Part shown: positions 50,204 to 58,998 of the stretch, in pieces
How positions within the stretch are numbered: position 1 is the stretch's first letter
Layout: the number at the start of each line of letters is the position of its first letter
Source of the DNA: Streptococcus gordonii
Lineage (GTDB): Bacteria; Bacillota; Bacilli; Lactobacillales; Streptococcaceae
DNA length: 64,000 nucleotides
Direction of reading: 5' to 3'
NCBI RefSeq assembly: GCF_001553855.1
Contig: NZ_LQWV01000001.1
Span: forward strand, 1 to 64,000
The notes under the pieces: model-generated
Seen by the model: the letters and a program-made list of their open reading frames with translations, nothing else
Told to the model about the DNA's origin: nothing
The model's database searches: none
Position numbers and translations under genes: made by a program

Positions 50204-50773
50204 CTATGGAAATAGCCACTTAATATGAGGAGCCAATTCGGAAATCTGTTGATGGAGTTCGTTGAAACTAACATCTTTCACATGGTCCAAATTTAAAGAA
50301 ATGGCACTTGCGTCTTGATCCTTAGGATAAAAATATAGAATTCTAATGTCCGGATCTGCAGACGTCCTATGAGACCGGTAAAGATCATATTCAATCATCT
50401 CAATCTCCTGCCATAAGAAGAACTTCTCGCTTTTATCAGATAGGCCTCTTAATCTCATTCCCGATTGATCCATCTCTAGAATCGGAGGTCTATGATTGGA
50501 AATATAGCCTAAAACAAACATCAAAATAGCAATGATCCCCACTCCCCAATAGACCATATTTAACATAACATCACTTTCTTCAGAAGTCTGACCATTTCTC
50601 TCATCCTCTTTGCTGATTGGATTACGATAAATTATTTGATTAGCATTATTCTGACTTTCTGATGCAGGGGTCTGGTTATCTAAAGAGGCAAAAGCCATAG
50701 TAAAAAAGATACCCAAGAGCAAGAGAAAGCCTATGAAATAAAAAGTTGAGCCATCGCGCTTATATACTTTCAT
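50204..50773 (-). CDS. Hypothetical membrane protein, two helices plus cytoplasmic domain
   Basis: This 189-aa protein is not recognised. It has a membrane helix at about 11-30, an external loop rich in Asn, Ser and Glu (about 31-68), a second helix at about 72-91, and a C-terminal domain (about 95-189) with alternating strands (ILEMDQSGMRLRG, WQEIEMIEYDLY, IRILYFYP) that resembles a PH-like domain. It lies 9 bp after the deformylase-like gene, so the two are probably co-transcribed. Confidence 0.75.
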   Translation of the reverse strand: MKVYKRDGSTFYFIGFLLLLGIFFTMAFASLDNQTPASESQNNANQIIYRNPISKEDERNGQTSEESDVMLNMVYWGVGIIAILMFVLGYISNHRPPILEMDQSGMRLRGLSDKSEKFFLWQEIEMIEYDLYRSHRTSADPDIRILYFYPKDQDASAISLNLDHVKDVSFNELHQQISELAPHIKWLFP

Positions 50774-50782
50774 TCTATCTCC

Positions 50783-51193
50783 CTATATAAGAATCCCTTC
50801 CAAATGATCCAGCTCGTGCTGACAGATTTGAGCCGGAAAGTCTTTCAGAGTTATGGTTTGTGGTTGCCAATTTCGATCTAGGTAATCGACAGTAATTTCT
50901 TGATAACGGGTTGTAGATCTGCTACCAACAAGAGACAGGCAAGCTTCCTCTGTCTGATAAGGACCTGACTTAGCGCGCAAGACTGGGTTAAACATAATGA
51001 TTGGAACCATCCCATACATGAAAATGATCACGCGCTTCTTAACCCCAATCATATTTGCCGCAAGACCGACACAGTTTTCTTGATTGGCTAGCAGAGTATC
51101 CTGCAGATCTTGAGCAAGGTAGAGATCGGATTTTACAGCTACTTCTGATTTTTGCTGTAAAAAGAGAATATCTTTTACAATAGATTGTTGCAT
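50783..51193 (-). CDS. Peptide deformylase-like protein
   Basis: This 136-aa member of the peptide deformylase family is shorter than the housekeeping enzyme. The metal motifs are kept: Cys in EACLSL (motif 2) and HELDH (motif 3). Motif 1, normally GLAAPQ, reads GLAANM, so the glutamine that orients the substrate is lost. A very similar short paralogue exists in pneumococcus as remembered. The ATG at 51193 is chosen for the GAGG upstream. Activity on N-formyl peptides is uncertain. Confidence 0.85.
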   Translation of the reverse strand: MQQSIVKDILFLQQKSEVAVKSDLYLAQDLQDTLLANQENCVGLAANMIGVKKRVIIFMYGMVPIIMFNPVLRAKSGPYQTEEACLSLVGSRSTTRYQEITVDYLDRNWQPQTITLKDFPAQICQHELDHLEGILI

Positions 51194-51204
51194 GTTACAC
51201 CTCA

Positions 51205-51237
51205 TATAATAAAGGCCTGATCAAGTCAGACCTTTAC
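51205..51237 (-). terminator. Terminator after the fructokinase gene
   Basis: The stem AAAGGTCTGA / TCAGGCCTTT pairs fully on the minus strand (one G-U) and is followed by ATTATA. Confidence 0.7.
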
Positions 51238-51241
51238 TCCT

Positions 51242-52141
51242 TTATTTTGCATGTCGTTCGCTGATTTCTTTAGCCAGTACAAAGTTACCCAACGTTGCAG
51301 ATCCATTACCAGCTACAGCTGGTGTCACAATATAATCACGAACATCTGGAACAGGAAGATAGCCATTGAGTAGCACTGTGAATTTCTCGCGAACACGGTC
51401 CAACATGTGCTGTTGCGCCATTACTCCACCACCAAAGACAATCACATCTGGTCGGAAAGTTACAGTAGCTTGAATCGCAGCTTGAGCAATGTAGTAAGCT
51501 TGAATATCCCAGACAGAGCTGTTAAGCTCAATATTTTCACCACGGATTCCGGTACGAGCTTCCAAGCTTGGACCAGCTGCCAGACCTTCCAAACAGCCAT
51601 TGTGGAAAGGACAGACACCATTAAATTCTTTTTCTACGTCCATCGGATGCTTAGCTACATAGTAGTGACCCATTTCTGGGTGACCAGCACCACCGATAAA
51701 TTCTCCACGTTGAATCGCTCCAGCTCCAATTCCTGTCCCAATTGTATAATAGACCAAGTTTTCAATACGGCCACCAGCATTGTTGCGAGCTACCACTTCT
51801 CCAAAAGCGGAACTATTGACATCAGTAGTAAAGTAAATTGGTACATTAAGAGCACGACGAAGGACACCAACGATATCCACATTCGCCCAATGAGGCTTTG
51901 GAGTTGTCGTAATGAAACCGTATGTTTTTGAATTTTGATCAATATCAATTGGTCCGAAAGAGCCAACAGCTAAACCAGCTAAATTATCAAAACGAGAGAA
52001 AAATTCAATCGTTTTATCTAAAGTTTCAATCGGTGTTGTAGTAGGAAACTGTGTTTTTTCAACAATTTCAAACTTCTCATTACCAACCGCACAGACAAAC
52101 TTAGTCCCGCCAGCTTCCAAACTTCCATATAATTTTGTCAT
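51242..52141 (-). CDS. scrK: ROK-family fructokinase
   Basis: This 299-aa sugar kinase phosphorylates fructose to fructose-6-phosphate. It has the ATP motif LEAGGTKFVCAVG (about 8-20), the ROK segment GGAGHPEMGHYYV and the zinc-type cluster CPFHNGCLEGLAAGP of ROK fructokinases. Gene naming follows streptococcal scrK. Related ROK kinases can act on other hexoses, so substrate specificity is likely but not certain. The leader has competing inverted repeats. Confidence 0.85.
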   Translation of the reverse strand: MTKLYGSLEAGGTKFVCAVGNEKFEIVEKTQFPTTTPIETLDKTIEFFSRFDNLAGLAVGSFGPIDIDQNSKTYGFITTTPKPHWANVDIVGVLRRALNVPIYFTTDVNSSAFGEVVARNNAGGRIENLVYYTIGTGIGAGAIQRGEFIGGAGHPEMGHYYVAKHPMDVEKEFNGVCPFHNGCLEGLAAGPSLEARTGIRGENIELNSSVWDIQAYYIAQAAIQATVTFRPDVIVFGGGVMAQQHMLDRVREKFTVLLNGYLPVPDVRDYIVTPAVAGNGSATLGNFVLAKEISERHAK

Positions 52142-52260
52142 AAAATTCCTCTTCTTTTATGCTATCAGATTTAAGTTAATCAGACTTCCCTGACACTTTT
52201 AATCTGATTCGCAAGTTTTTCTTTTTTGCATTCAATTTATTATAGCATATCTCACGGCAA
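52142..52260 (-). promoter_or_regulatory. scrK promoter and structured leader
   Basis: An extended -10 (TGCTATAAT, about 52240-52248) lies about 100 bases upstream of the gene. In the leader, one segment (AATCAGATT, 52201-52209) can pair either with TCTGATT (52178-52184) or with ATCTGAT (52164-52170), so two exclusive hairpins are possible. Confidence 0.5.
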
Positions 52261-52323
52261 CTATTTCACCAAACTAAATTTTTTTCATGCTTTTTTCAAG
52301 ACATTTAACCAATATCCTACTCC

Positions 52324-52356
52324 TAAAAAATATCCCCCAAGTTTTCTCGGGGGAGT
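52324..52356 (-). terminator. Terminator of the 174-aa hypothetical gene
   Basis: The stem TCCCCC / GGGGGA is followed by TATTTTTTAG on the minus strand. Confidence 0.8.
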
Positions 52357-52381
52357 TGTCAATTCACTTCTTACTCATAAA

Positions 52382-52906
52382 TCATTGGAAGCTGACTGTA
52401 TTATTTTTTATGATCATTTTTGATTCTGGTGAGATATCCGTTTGTTCTAGTGTTATAATCGTTTCACCTTTTTCATCCAATATATGCCAAGCACCATCTT
52501 TATGTCCTAGCAAAGCAACACCATTCTCTCCGCTATCTTCATCTTTGTATGTTGTAGAAAATGCCTGATCCACACCCTCTAGCAAGCGCTCCTCTTTTGT
52601 ACTAAGGGTTACCAAATAGTAAGCTCCTGCTCGAACACCTAGCGCGTACTGATTATCAATCTGAGTGTACTTTTCATAAGCTGATTTGGAAGCTAAGGCG
52701 CTACTGAGAGTTTTACTCAATTGTTTCTTCACCTCTTCACTTCTTTCCTCATCCAGAGATTGAATTGTTTTCTGTACATCTTTGACCTTAGCAACTTCCT
52801 GTCTTTTGACCTCTCTAGCCTGATAAATTAAGAAGGTTCTAACCAAAAATGAACTCCCAAAAACAAAACCGACAATCAGAGCAATGACATTACCTTTTTT
52901 CTTCAT
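52382..52906 (-). CDS. Hypothetical membrane-anchored protein
   Basis: This 174-aa protein is not recognised. One N-terminal membrane helix (about 6-26, VIALIVGFVFGSSFLVRTFLI) is followed by a charged helical stretch (about 30-75) and a mixed C-terminal domain (YALGVRAGAYYLVTLSTKEE, WHILDEKGE). It is probably anchored in the membrane with the bulk outside. The ATG at 52906 is preferred because GGGGGA precedes it; an ATG four codons earlier has no ribosome site. Single-gene unit. Confidence 0.72.
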   Translation of the reverse strand: MKKKGNVIALIVGFVFGSSFLVRTFLIYQAREVKRQEVAKVKDVQKTIQSLDEERSEEVKKQLSKTLSSALASKSAYEKYTQIDNQYALGVRAGAYYLVTLSTKEERLLEGVDQAFSTTYKDEDSGENGVALLGHKDGAWHILDEKGETIITLEQTDISPESKMIIKNNTVSFQ

Positions 52907-52987
52907 CCGATCCCCCATGTATCTATAAGTAGTATATAAGAAATGTGTCCTTATAACTTATAGCATAACAGAATATTTTTGAGAAAA

Positions 52988-53016
52988 CAAATAAAACCTA
53001 GCAAAACTAGGTTTTA
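52988..53016 (-). terminator. Terminator of glmS
   Basis: The stem AAAACCTAG / CTAGGTTTT with a TTTTG loop is followed by ATTTG on the minus strand. Confidence 0.8.
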
Positions 53017-53021
53017 TGATC

Positions 53022-54833
53022 TTATTCAACGGTTACTGACTTAGCCAAGTTACGTGGCTTATCGACATCCAGACCACGATGCAAGGTTGCATAATAAGCA
53101 ACAAGCTGGGTTGGAACAACCATAGAAATTGGTGATAGATAAGGGTGTACTTGACTGAGTACAATATCATCATTATCTTTGGCTACATTTTCTTCAGCAA
53201 TGGTCAATACATTGGCACCACGAGCTGCTACTTCTTGGATATTTCCGCGCGTGTGGTTGGCAAGGACAGGATCTGATAAGAGGGCCAGAACTGGTGTTCC
53301 TTCTTCAATCAAGGCAATCGTACCATGTTTTAATTCACCAGCTGCAAATCCTTCACACTGAATATAAGAGATTTCTTTAAGCTTGAGGCTGGCTTCCATG
53401 GCTACATAGTAATCTTGACCACGGCCGATATAGAAGGCATTGCGAGTTGTTCCCAAGAGATTGTCAACCTTGCTCTCAATGAGTTCTTTCTCAGAAAGAG
53501 TTGATTCGATAGACTGGGCTACCAAGGATAGTTCATGAACCAGGTCAAAGGCTGCAGCTTTTTCAGAAGCATTGGCGTCTCCTACTGCTTTGGCTAAGAA
53601 TGCCAAGGCAGCAATTTGTGCAGTATAGGCCTTGGTTGAAGCAACTGCGATTTCAGGCCCCGCATGAAGAAGCATGGTATGGTTAGCTTCACGAGACAAG
53701 GTTGATCCTGGCACATTTGTAACTGTTAGGCTTGGAATCCCCATTTCATTGGCCTTGACCAAGACCTGGCGGCTATCAGCTGTTTCGCCTGACTGACTAA
53801 TAAAGATAAAGAGTGGTTTTTTACTGAGAAGTGGCATACTGTAGCCCCATTCAGATGAAATTCCCAGCTCAACTGGCGTATCTGTTAATTCCTCAAGCAT
53901 TTTCTTAGAAGCAAAGCCAGCATGGTAAGAAGTACCTGCTGCAAGGATGTAAATACGGTCAGCTTCTTGTACAGCCTTGACGATAGCTGGATCTACGACT
54001 ACTTGGCCATTTTCATCTGTATAGGCTTGGATGAGTTTGCGCATGACAGTTGGTTGCTCATCGATTTCCTTGAGCATGTAGTAAGGATAGGTTCCTTTAC
54101 CAATATCAGACAAGTCTAACTCAGCAGTATAACTTTCGCGTTTCTGAAGGTTACCGTCATAGTCCTGAACCTCTACACTGTCTTTACGAACAATAACCAA
54201 CTCTTGGTCATGGATTTCCATAAATTGATTGGTTTCCCGAATCATGGCCATAGCATCTGAGCAGACCATATTATAGCCTTCTCCCAGACCAACTAGAAGC
54301 GGAGATTTATTTTTTGCAACGTAAATGACTTCAGAATCTTCTGAATCAACCAAGGCAAAAGCATATGAACCACGGATGGTGTGAAGAGCTTTTTTAAAGG
54401 CTTCTAGGACTGATAAACCGTCTTCCTCAACAAATTTCCCAATCAAATGCACTGCAATTTCAGTATCTGTCTGTCCTTTGAAGTGGTGACCAGCAAGGTA
54501 TTCTTCTTTGATTTCCAAATAGTTTTCAATCACACCATTGTGAACCAGCACAAAACGCCCTGCCTCAGAGCGATGAGGGTGGGCATTGCTCTCGCTTGGT
54601 TTCCCATGAGTAGCCCAGCGGGTATGACCAATACCCGTCGAACCTGCTACGTCGATTCCAATTTTAGAACGCAGGTCTGCAATACGGCCGACAGATTTGA
54701 CCAAGCTAGAATTTTTTCCTGTTGTTACAAAAATTCCAGCTGAGTCATAACCACGGTATTCCAATTTTTCCAAACCCTGCATCAAGATATCAGTTGCGTT
54801 GCGATTTCCAACAACTCCGACAATTCCACACAT
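53022..54833 (-). CDS. glmS: Glutamine-fructose-6-phosphate aminotransferase (isomerizing)
   Basis: This 603-aa enzyme makes glucosamine-6-phosphate, the first committed step to UDP-GlcNAc for peptidoglycan and wall polymers. The N-terminal amidotransferase has Cys2 exposed after Met ([10 protein letters not shown]). Two SIS domains follow ([30 protein letters not shown]), ending with [12 protein letters not shown]. There is no good ribosome site directly before its ATG; the strong GGAG lies 40 bases upstream and serves an overlapping short frame. Confidence 0.97.
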   Translation of the reverse strand: MCGIVGVVGNRNATDILMQGLEKLEYRGYDSAGIFVTTGKNSSLVKSVGRIADLRSKIGIDVAGSTGIGHTRWATHGKPSESNAHPHRSEAGRFVLVHNGVIENYLEIKEEYLAGHHFKGQTDTEIAVHLIGKFVEEDGLSVLEAFKKALHTIRGSYAFALVDSEDSEVIYVAKNKSPLLVGLGEGYNMVCSDAMAMIRETNQFMEIHDQELVIVRKDSVEVQDYDGNLQKRESYTAELDLSDIGKGTYPYYMLKEIDEQPTVMRKLIQAYTDENGQVVVDPAIVKAVQEADRIYILAAGTSYHAGFASKKMLEELTDTPVELGISSEWGYSMPLLSKKPLFIFISQSGETADSRQVLVKANEMGIPSLTVTNVPGSTLSREANHTMLLHAGPEIAVASTKAYTAQIAALAFLAKAVGDANASEKAAAFDLVHELSLVAQSIESTLSEKELIESKVDNLLGTTRNAFYIGRGQDYYVAMEASLKLKEISYIQCEGFAAGELKHGTIALIEEGTPVLALLSDPVLANHTRGNIQEVAARGANVLTIAEENVAKDNDDIVLSQVHPYLSPISMVVPTQLVAYYATLHRGLDVDKPRNLAKSVTVE

Positions 54834-54864
54834 ACTTACTAATTGAGTGATGTTCTAAGGACAT
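54790..54864 (-). CDS. Putative 24-codon upstream ORF overlapping glmS
   Basis: A frame starting at 54864 ([16 protein letters not shown]...) has the best ribosome site of the leader, GGAG seven bases before its ATG. It runs out of frame across the glmS start and stops at 54790. The ATG lies inside the hairpin GTGATGT / ACATCAC (54847-54867). It may be a leader peptide that controls or couples glmS translation. No homologue is known to me. Confidence 0.45.
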   Translation of the reverse strand: MSLEHHSISKYVWNCRSCWKSQRN

Positions 54865-54952
54865 CACTACTCTCCTTTAAAATTGGTATAGTCTGATTTT
54901 ATAGAAAAATCATTGGCGAAGTCAGTATACAATGCTTCTTTCTGTTTGTCAA
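54847..54952 (-). promoter_or_regulatory. glmS promoter and leader hairpin
   Basis: Consensus promoter TTGACA (54947-54952), 17 bp, TATACT (54924-54929). The leader ends in a perfect 7-bp hairpin (54847-54867) located between the strong GGAG and the glmS ATG. No glmS ribozyme core was recognised, as expected outside Bacillales-type genomes. Confidence 0.8.
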
Positions 54953-54997
54953 GCTGTAAATCTTTAAAAATTGGTCTAGTTAAGATAAGCTTAAGAA

Positions 54998-55026
54998 AAA
55001 CCTATCAACCTTCTAGTTGATAGGTT
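54998..55026 (-). terminator. Terminator of the RRNPP-type regulator gene
   Basis: The stem AACCTATCAACT / GGTTGATAGGTT is followed by TTTTC on the minus strand. Its arms match those of the hairpin upstream of the same gene at 56154-56180. Confidence 0.82.
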
Positions 55027-55159
55027 ATTTGTTGAATAAACTAACACATGATAACTTCCTGAATTTGAATAGTTGATATTTCCTTGAGGCAACTTAATCA
55101 ATTAGCAACTCTTCTCAGAAAAAACTTCTGGCAAGTTTCTTCTGGATAGCCTAAATTCT

Positions 55160-56083
55160 TTAAATATTAGTATATTTAAGACCCTTTTTCCCAAGATCTT
55201 CAATCCATTCTTCTTGCATATTTCTTTTCACTAAATCCTCAGATAATAAATCTGCCATCATGCATACCTTTTGATAATCATTTTTTGCTTTCTCTAGATT
55301 ATCTTCTACAAATAAAGCAACCTTCCAATTTAGGGCATGAACAAAAATGTTGTCCTGAAAATTACGTCTTTTTGTCATAATATCATTTAGTACGTTTACA
55401 ATATCAGGTAATATCTCGTATATCCCATAATGGGCCAATACACCTGCTGCTGAAACAATCGTATTTTGAACCTTTTCCAGCTCCGATAATGGAAAGTAGT
55501 CTGCAGCCAAGATCACTTTACTCAGTAAGTCTACAAATTCTTCCTGATTAAAGTCTCCTAGTGCTAAGGAAAGCAAGCGCAATTGAATAATCTCCACATC
55601 ATTAAAGCTTAATTCCTTTTTCTTCATTGCCTGCTCTAGGTACTCATCTAATAAACCTTGATCAAAGGAAGGATCTTTAGCACCAATCATGTCAACAGTT
55701 GCCTGAGCTACCTGAATAGATATTTGCTCCTCTTCTGGTAAATTCTCAAAATAGTTTTCATAAATTTCATCAATAATTTTTTCAAGTAAACGAAGACGTT
55801 CTGGATCGCCATAATGATACAAGGTTCGTAATTGATATTTCAAATCAATGTATTCAGGAGGTAATTCTAAACTATTATTGTTAGCCAAGACATCTAAAGA
55901 AACATCTAGCTTGTCAGCAATATACTTTGCTGTTGCAATCGTGGGCAGAGACTGTCCTTTCTCAATCCGCTGGAGCTGACGTGTCGTTAACACATCTTCT
56001 AAATCACAGATTGCCTGTCTACTTAATCCTTTGCTTTCACGGAGATTTTGAATCCTTTGTCCCAATTCTGTCTTGAAATCCAC
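55160..56083 (-). CDS. RRNPP/PlcR-type HTH regulator with TPR-like domain
   Basis: This 307-aa protein has an N-terminal XRE helix-turn-helix (about 5-62: LGQRIQNLRESKGLSRQAICDLEDVLTTRQLQRIEKGQSL) and a C-terminal all-helical repeat region (about 75-307) of the kind that binds imported signalling peptides in Rgg, PlcR and related proteins. Such peptides enter through the Ami permease encoded at 1-7 kb. No peptide gene was found beside it, so its ligand, if any, is encoded elsewhere or it acts without one. Neighbour: a GH1 phospho-beta-glucosidase gene upstream. Confidence 0.8.
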   Translation of the reverse strand: MDFKTELGQRIQNLRESKGLSRQAICDLEDVLTTRQLQRIEKGQSLPTIATAKYIADKLDVSLDVLANNNSLELPPEYIDLKYQLRTLYHYGDPERLRLLEKIIDEIYENYFENLPEEEQISIQVAQATVDMIGAKDPSFDQGLLDEYLEQAMKKKELSFNDVEIIQLRLLSLALGDFNQEEFVDLLSKVILAADYFPLSELEKVQNTIVSAAGVLAHYGIYEILPDIVNVLNDIMTKRRNFQDNIFVHALNWKVALFVEDNLEKAKNDYQKVCMMADLLSEDLVKRNMQEEWIEDLGKKGLKYTNI

Positions 56084-56149
56084 CTTTTATTCTCCATTTT
56101 TCAAAAATATTGGTGCTATTATAACATATTTTGATATTCAAATCATAGC

Positions 56150-56184
56150 ATAGGCCTACCAACCTTTTGTTGATAGGCCTTCTT
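56150..56184 (-). terminator. Hairpin after the phospho-beta-glucosidase gene
   Basis: The stem AGGCCTATCAAC / GGTTGGTAGGCCT with an AAAA loop lies 7 bp past the gene. It lacks a T-run on the minus strand, so termination would be weak or factor-dependent. Confidence 0.6.
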
Positions 56185-56186
56185 AT

Positions 56187-57572
56187 TTATTCTTCAAATC
56201 CATTCTGCTGACTAAGCTTACGGAACCAATAACCTGATTTCTTAATAATTCGTTCTTGAGTTTCCAAATTCAATTCAATCAGACCATAACGGTTTTTATA
56301 GCTATTAAGCCAAGACCAGCAATCGATAAAGGTCCACATGAGATAGCCAGTACAGTTGGCCCCGTCTTGAATGGCACGGTAGAGCTGGCGCAGATGTCCT
56401 TTGACAAAGTCAATTCGATAATCATCTTGGATAAAGCCATCTTCACGGAATCTTTCTTCACCTTCGACTCCCATTCCATTCTCCGTCAGCATCCATTCGA
56501 TATTGCCATAATTTTCTTTGATATTTTGAGCGATATCATAAATCCCTTGCTCATAGATTTCCCAGCCACGGTGGGGATTGATTTTACGACCAGGCATGAC
56601 ATAAGGCTCATAGAAATGCTCTGGCAGGAGTGGACTGTCTGGATGCTTGGCAAAACGCGGTGCCATAACCCGCAAAGGTTGGTAGTAATTGACTCCAAGG
56701 AAGTCCACGGTGTGCTCGCGAATGAGTTCCAACTCCTCCGCTGTATAATCTGGCAGCAAATCATGCTCAGACAAAATCTTCACTAACTCCTCTGGATAAG
56801 TCCCTAAAACAGATGGATCTAAGAAAGATTGGGCTTGGAAGAGGTCCGCAATACGCGCAGCCTTCACATCAGCAGGATGTTGGCTTCGTGGATAAGCTGG
56901 TGTCAAGTTTAGGACAATCCCAATCTTAGAGTCAGGCAAGATTTCATGACAAGCCTTGACTGCAAGGGTACTAGCTAGTTGTGTATGATAAGCAACCTGA
57001 ACTGCTGCTTTTGCATCCACCTTGTGAGGATAATGGGCATCATAAAAATAGCCAAACTCCACCGGAACGATAGGTTCATTAAAGGTAATCCATTGATCTA
57101 CCAAGTCCCCATAGGTCTCAAAACAGAAACGAGCATAGTCAACATAGGCCTTGATGGTTGCCTTATTTTCCCAACCATCCCCATCTTCTTGAAGGGCAAA
57201 AGGCAGGTCAAAGTGGTAGAGATTGACTAAAAGGCGGATTCCCTTAGCCTTAATGGCTCCAAAGACCTGTCTATAGAAAGCCACTCCTTGAGGATTAACT
57301 TCGCCTCGGCCTTGTGGGAAAATCCGTGACCACTGGATAGAAGTTCGGAAGGCTGTATGACCTGTCTCGACTAGAAGATCAATATCTTGCTCCCAATGTT
57401 GATAAAAAGTAGATGTTTGTTCTGGACCGATTTCATTGTAGTAACGATTGGGCTCCACTTGGTACCAGTAATCCCAGAGATTGTCCCCCTTGCCGTCACC
57501 AGACACGCGTCCTTCAGTTTGCGGACCAGATGTGGAAGAACCCCAAACAAAGTCTTTTGGAAATGTAAGCAT
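56187..57572 (-). CDS. bglA: 6-phospho-beta-glucosidase, glycoside hydrolase family 1
   Basis: This 461-aa GH1 enzyme cleaves phosphorylated beta-glucosides after PTS import. The acid/base Glu is in TFNEP (about 166-170) and the nucleophile Glu in LTENGMG (about 364-370). The N-terminal FPKDFVWGSSTSGPQTEG is typical. No PTS gene is adjacent, which is unusual. A -10 (TATAAT) lies near 57606, with palindrome ACTTTATAAAGT between it and the ribosome site. Confidence 0.88.
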   Translation of the reverse strand: MLTFPKDFVWGSSTSGPQTEGRVSGDGKGDNLWDYWYQVEPNRYYNEIGPEQTSTFYQHWEQDIDLLVETGHTAFRTSIQWSRIFPQGRGEVNPQGVAFYRQVFGAIKAKGIRLLVNLYHFDLPFALQEDGDGWENKATIKAYVDYARFCFETYGDLVDQWITFNEPIVPVEFGYFYDAHYPHKVDAKAAVQVAYHTQLASTLAVKACHEILPDSKIGIVLNLTPAYPRSQHPADVKAARIADLFQAQSFLDPSVLGTYPEELVKILSEHDLLPDYTAEELELIREHTVDFLGVNYYQPLRVMAPRFAKHPDSPLLPEHFYEPYVMPGRKINPHRGWEIYEQGIYDIAQNIKENYGNIEWMLTENGMGVEGEERFREDGFIQDDYRIDFVKGHLRQLYRAIQDGANCTGYLMWTFIDCWSWLNSYKNRYGLIELNLETQERIIKKSGYWFRKLSQQNGFEE

Positions 57573-57705
57573 ATGGTTACCTCACTTTATAAAGTCACCT
57601 TCATTATACTCTTTCTGATGGTATAAAAACAGGACCTATTTATTCCAATTTTTCTGCTTTTTAAAGAGAAAAATTCTAAATAGATCCCTAGCTTTATCTG
57701 ATTCA

Positions 57706-58989
57706 TTAGTCTACTTGCTGGCGGTAGGCCTTTGGAGACTTGCCACAGAGTTTTCTAAATACTTTGTAAAAATATCCAACATTGCTGTAGCCCACTGCAT
57801 AACAGACATCTTCAATACTGTCATTGGTTGACAAAAGCAACTGTTGGGCCGCCTTAATCCTCTGCTTATTCAGAAGCTCAGCAAAGGTCGAATTGGTCTC
57901 ACGCTTAATCAACTGTCCTAGATAGACAGGATTGATAAAGAGGTCTTTACTGATATCCTTTAAAGACAGATCCTTTTGATAATCACGACCAATGACTTCT
58001 AGAACACTGGCGACATTTTCATTCATACGGTACTGAGCAAATAGATGAGTTAGCTTTTGCTTGATATAGTCTAGCAGGTCCTCAAAGGACATCATACCTT
58101 CAATCTCCTTGATAATGCTGGTCATATCATCTGGTTTCAAATGCTCGAACAAATGATAAACATCCATCATAAATTGGATAAAGAGCTGTTTGGTAATCGA
58201 TATCCTTGGTGTGTGACTCAAAACGACACCTTTTAGCAAGTCTAATTCGTCTAAAATCTGATTGATATTCCCCTGAATAATCACACGATACATGGGTTCA
58301 TAGTATTGGAAAAGGGGATCTGCCTGTTGCAGACCAACCGTCCCATAAAAAACAACTTTCTCAAGATTGAATTTGAATTGTTGCAAATTTTCTTTGTAAG
58401 GAGACACCAGCTCTATCTGGTAGAGACTCTCTTCTTTCGTACGTGATAGGAAAAGATATAGGTTTTGACCAGATACGGAATACGAAGTAGAAGCAATACC
58501 TTGAGGTACTCGGCTAGCTCCTAGCCAAATTGTTCCTTCCTTTTCTAACAGTCTAGTCAAATCCTCCTCTGATAGACCATCTTGGAAAATTGCTTCCATT
58601 TGATGGTGAGAAGATTGGTCAAATTGCTGGGAAAGTTTCTCTAAAATAGCTGCAAGCTCAACCTTATTGACAGGTTTGACCAAATAATCAGCCACCTGCA
58701 AATTTAGGGCCTTTTTGACATATTCAAACTCCTGATAGCCTGACAAGATGATAAAGGCGAGTTTAGGTAGGCTTTCTTTCATCTGGGCAATCATTTCTAG
58801 ACCATTCATACCTGGCATATTGACATCGGTGATGACCAAATCAACAGGATGGTTTTTAACATAGTCCAGCGCTTCTTCAGCATCATTGGCTGTTGCCACA
58901 ACCTCCATATTCCATTTTTCAAAAGGGATGAGAACTTTCAGACCTTCGGTAATCATGTATTCATCATCAACTAGTAATACTTTATGCAT
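57706..58989 (-). CDS. YesN-type response regulator with AraC DNA-binding domain
   Basis: This 427-aa response regulator has a receiver domain with Asp55 (LVITDVNMPG), a middle region without recognised motifs (about 125-320), and a C-terminal AraC helix-turn-helix (LSLKDISKDLFINPVYLGQLIKRE and IEDVCYAVGYSNVGYFYKVFRK). It forms a pair with the YesM-type kinase upstream, 9 bp away. In pneumococcus the comparable TCS07 regulates host N-glycan use. The sugar ABC transporter lies in the same block here, so a similar role is likely. Confidence 0.92.
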   Translation of the reverse strand: MHKVLLVDDEYMITEGLKVLIPFEKWNMEVVATANDAEEALDYVKNHPVDLVITDVNMPGMNGLEMIAQMKESLPKLAFIILSGYQEFEYVKKALNLQVADYLVKPVNKVELAAILEKLSQQFDQSSHHQMEAIFQDGLSEEDLTRLLEKEGTIWLGASRVPQGIASTSYSVSGQNLYLFLSRTKEESLYQIELVSPYKENLQQFKFNLEKVVFYGTVGLQQADPLFQYYEPMYRVIIQGNINQILDELDLLKGVVLSHTPRISITKQLFIQFMMDVYHLFEHLKPDDMTSIIKEIEGMMSFEDLLDYIKQKLTHLFAQYRMNENVASVLEVIGRDYQKDLSLKDISKDLFINPVYLGQLIKRETNSTFAELLNKQRIKAAQQLLLSTNDSIEDVCYAVGYSNVGYFYKVFRKLCGKSPKAYRQQVD

Positions 58990-58998
58990 GGTGTTTTA

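Noticed and set aside
54834..55160. Possible peptide pheromone gene next to the RRNPP-type regulator
   Set aside because: The only short frames lack ribosome sites or are a few codons long.
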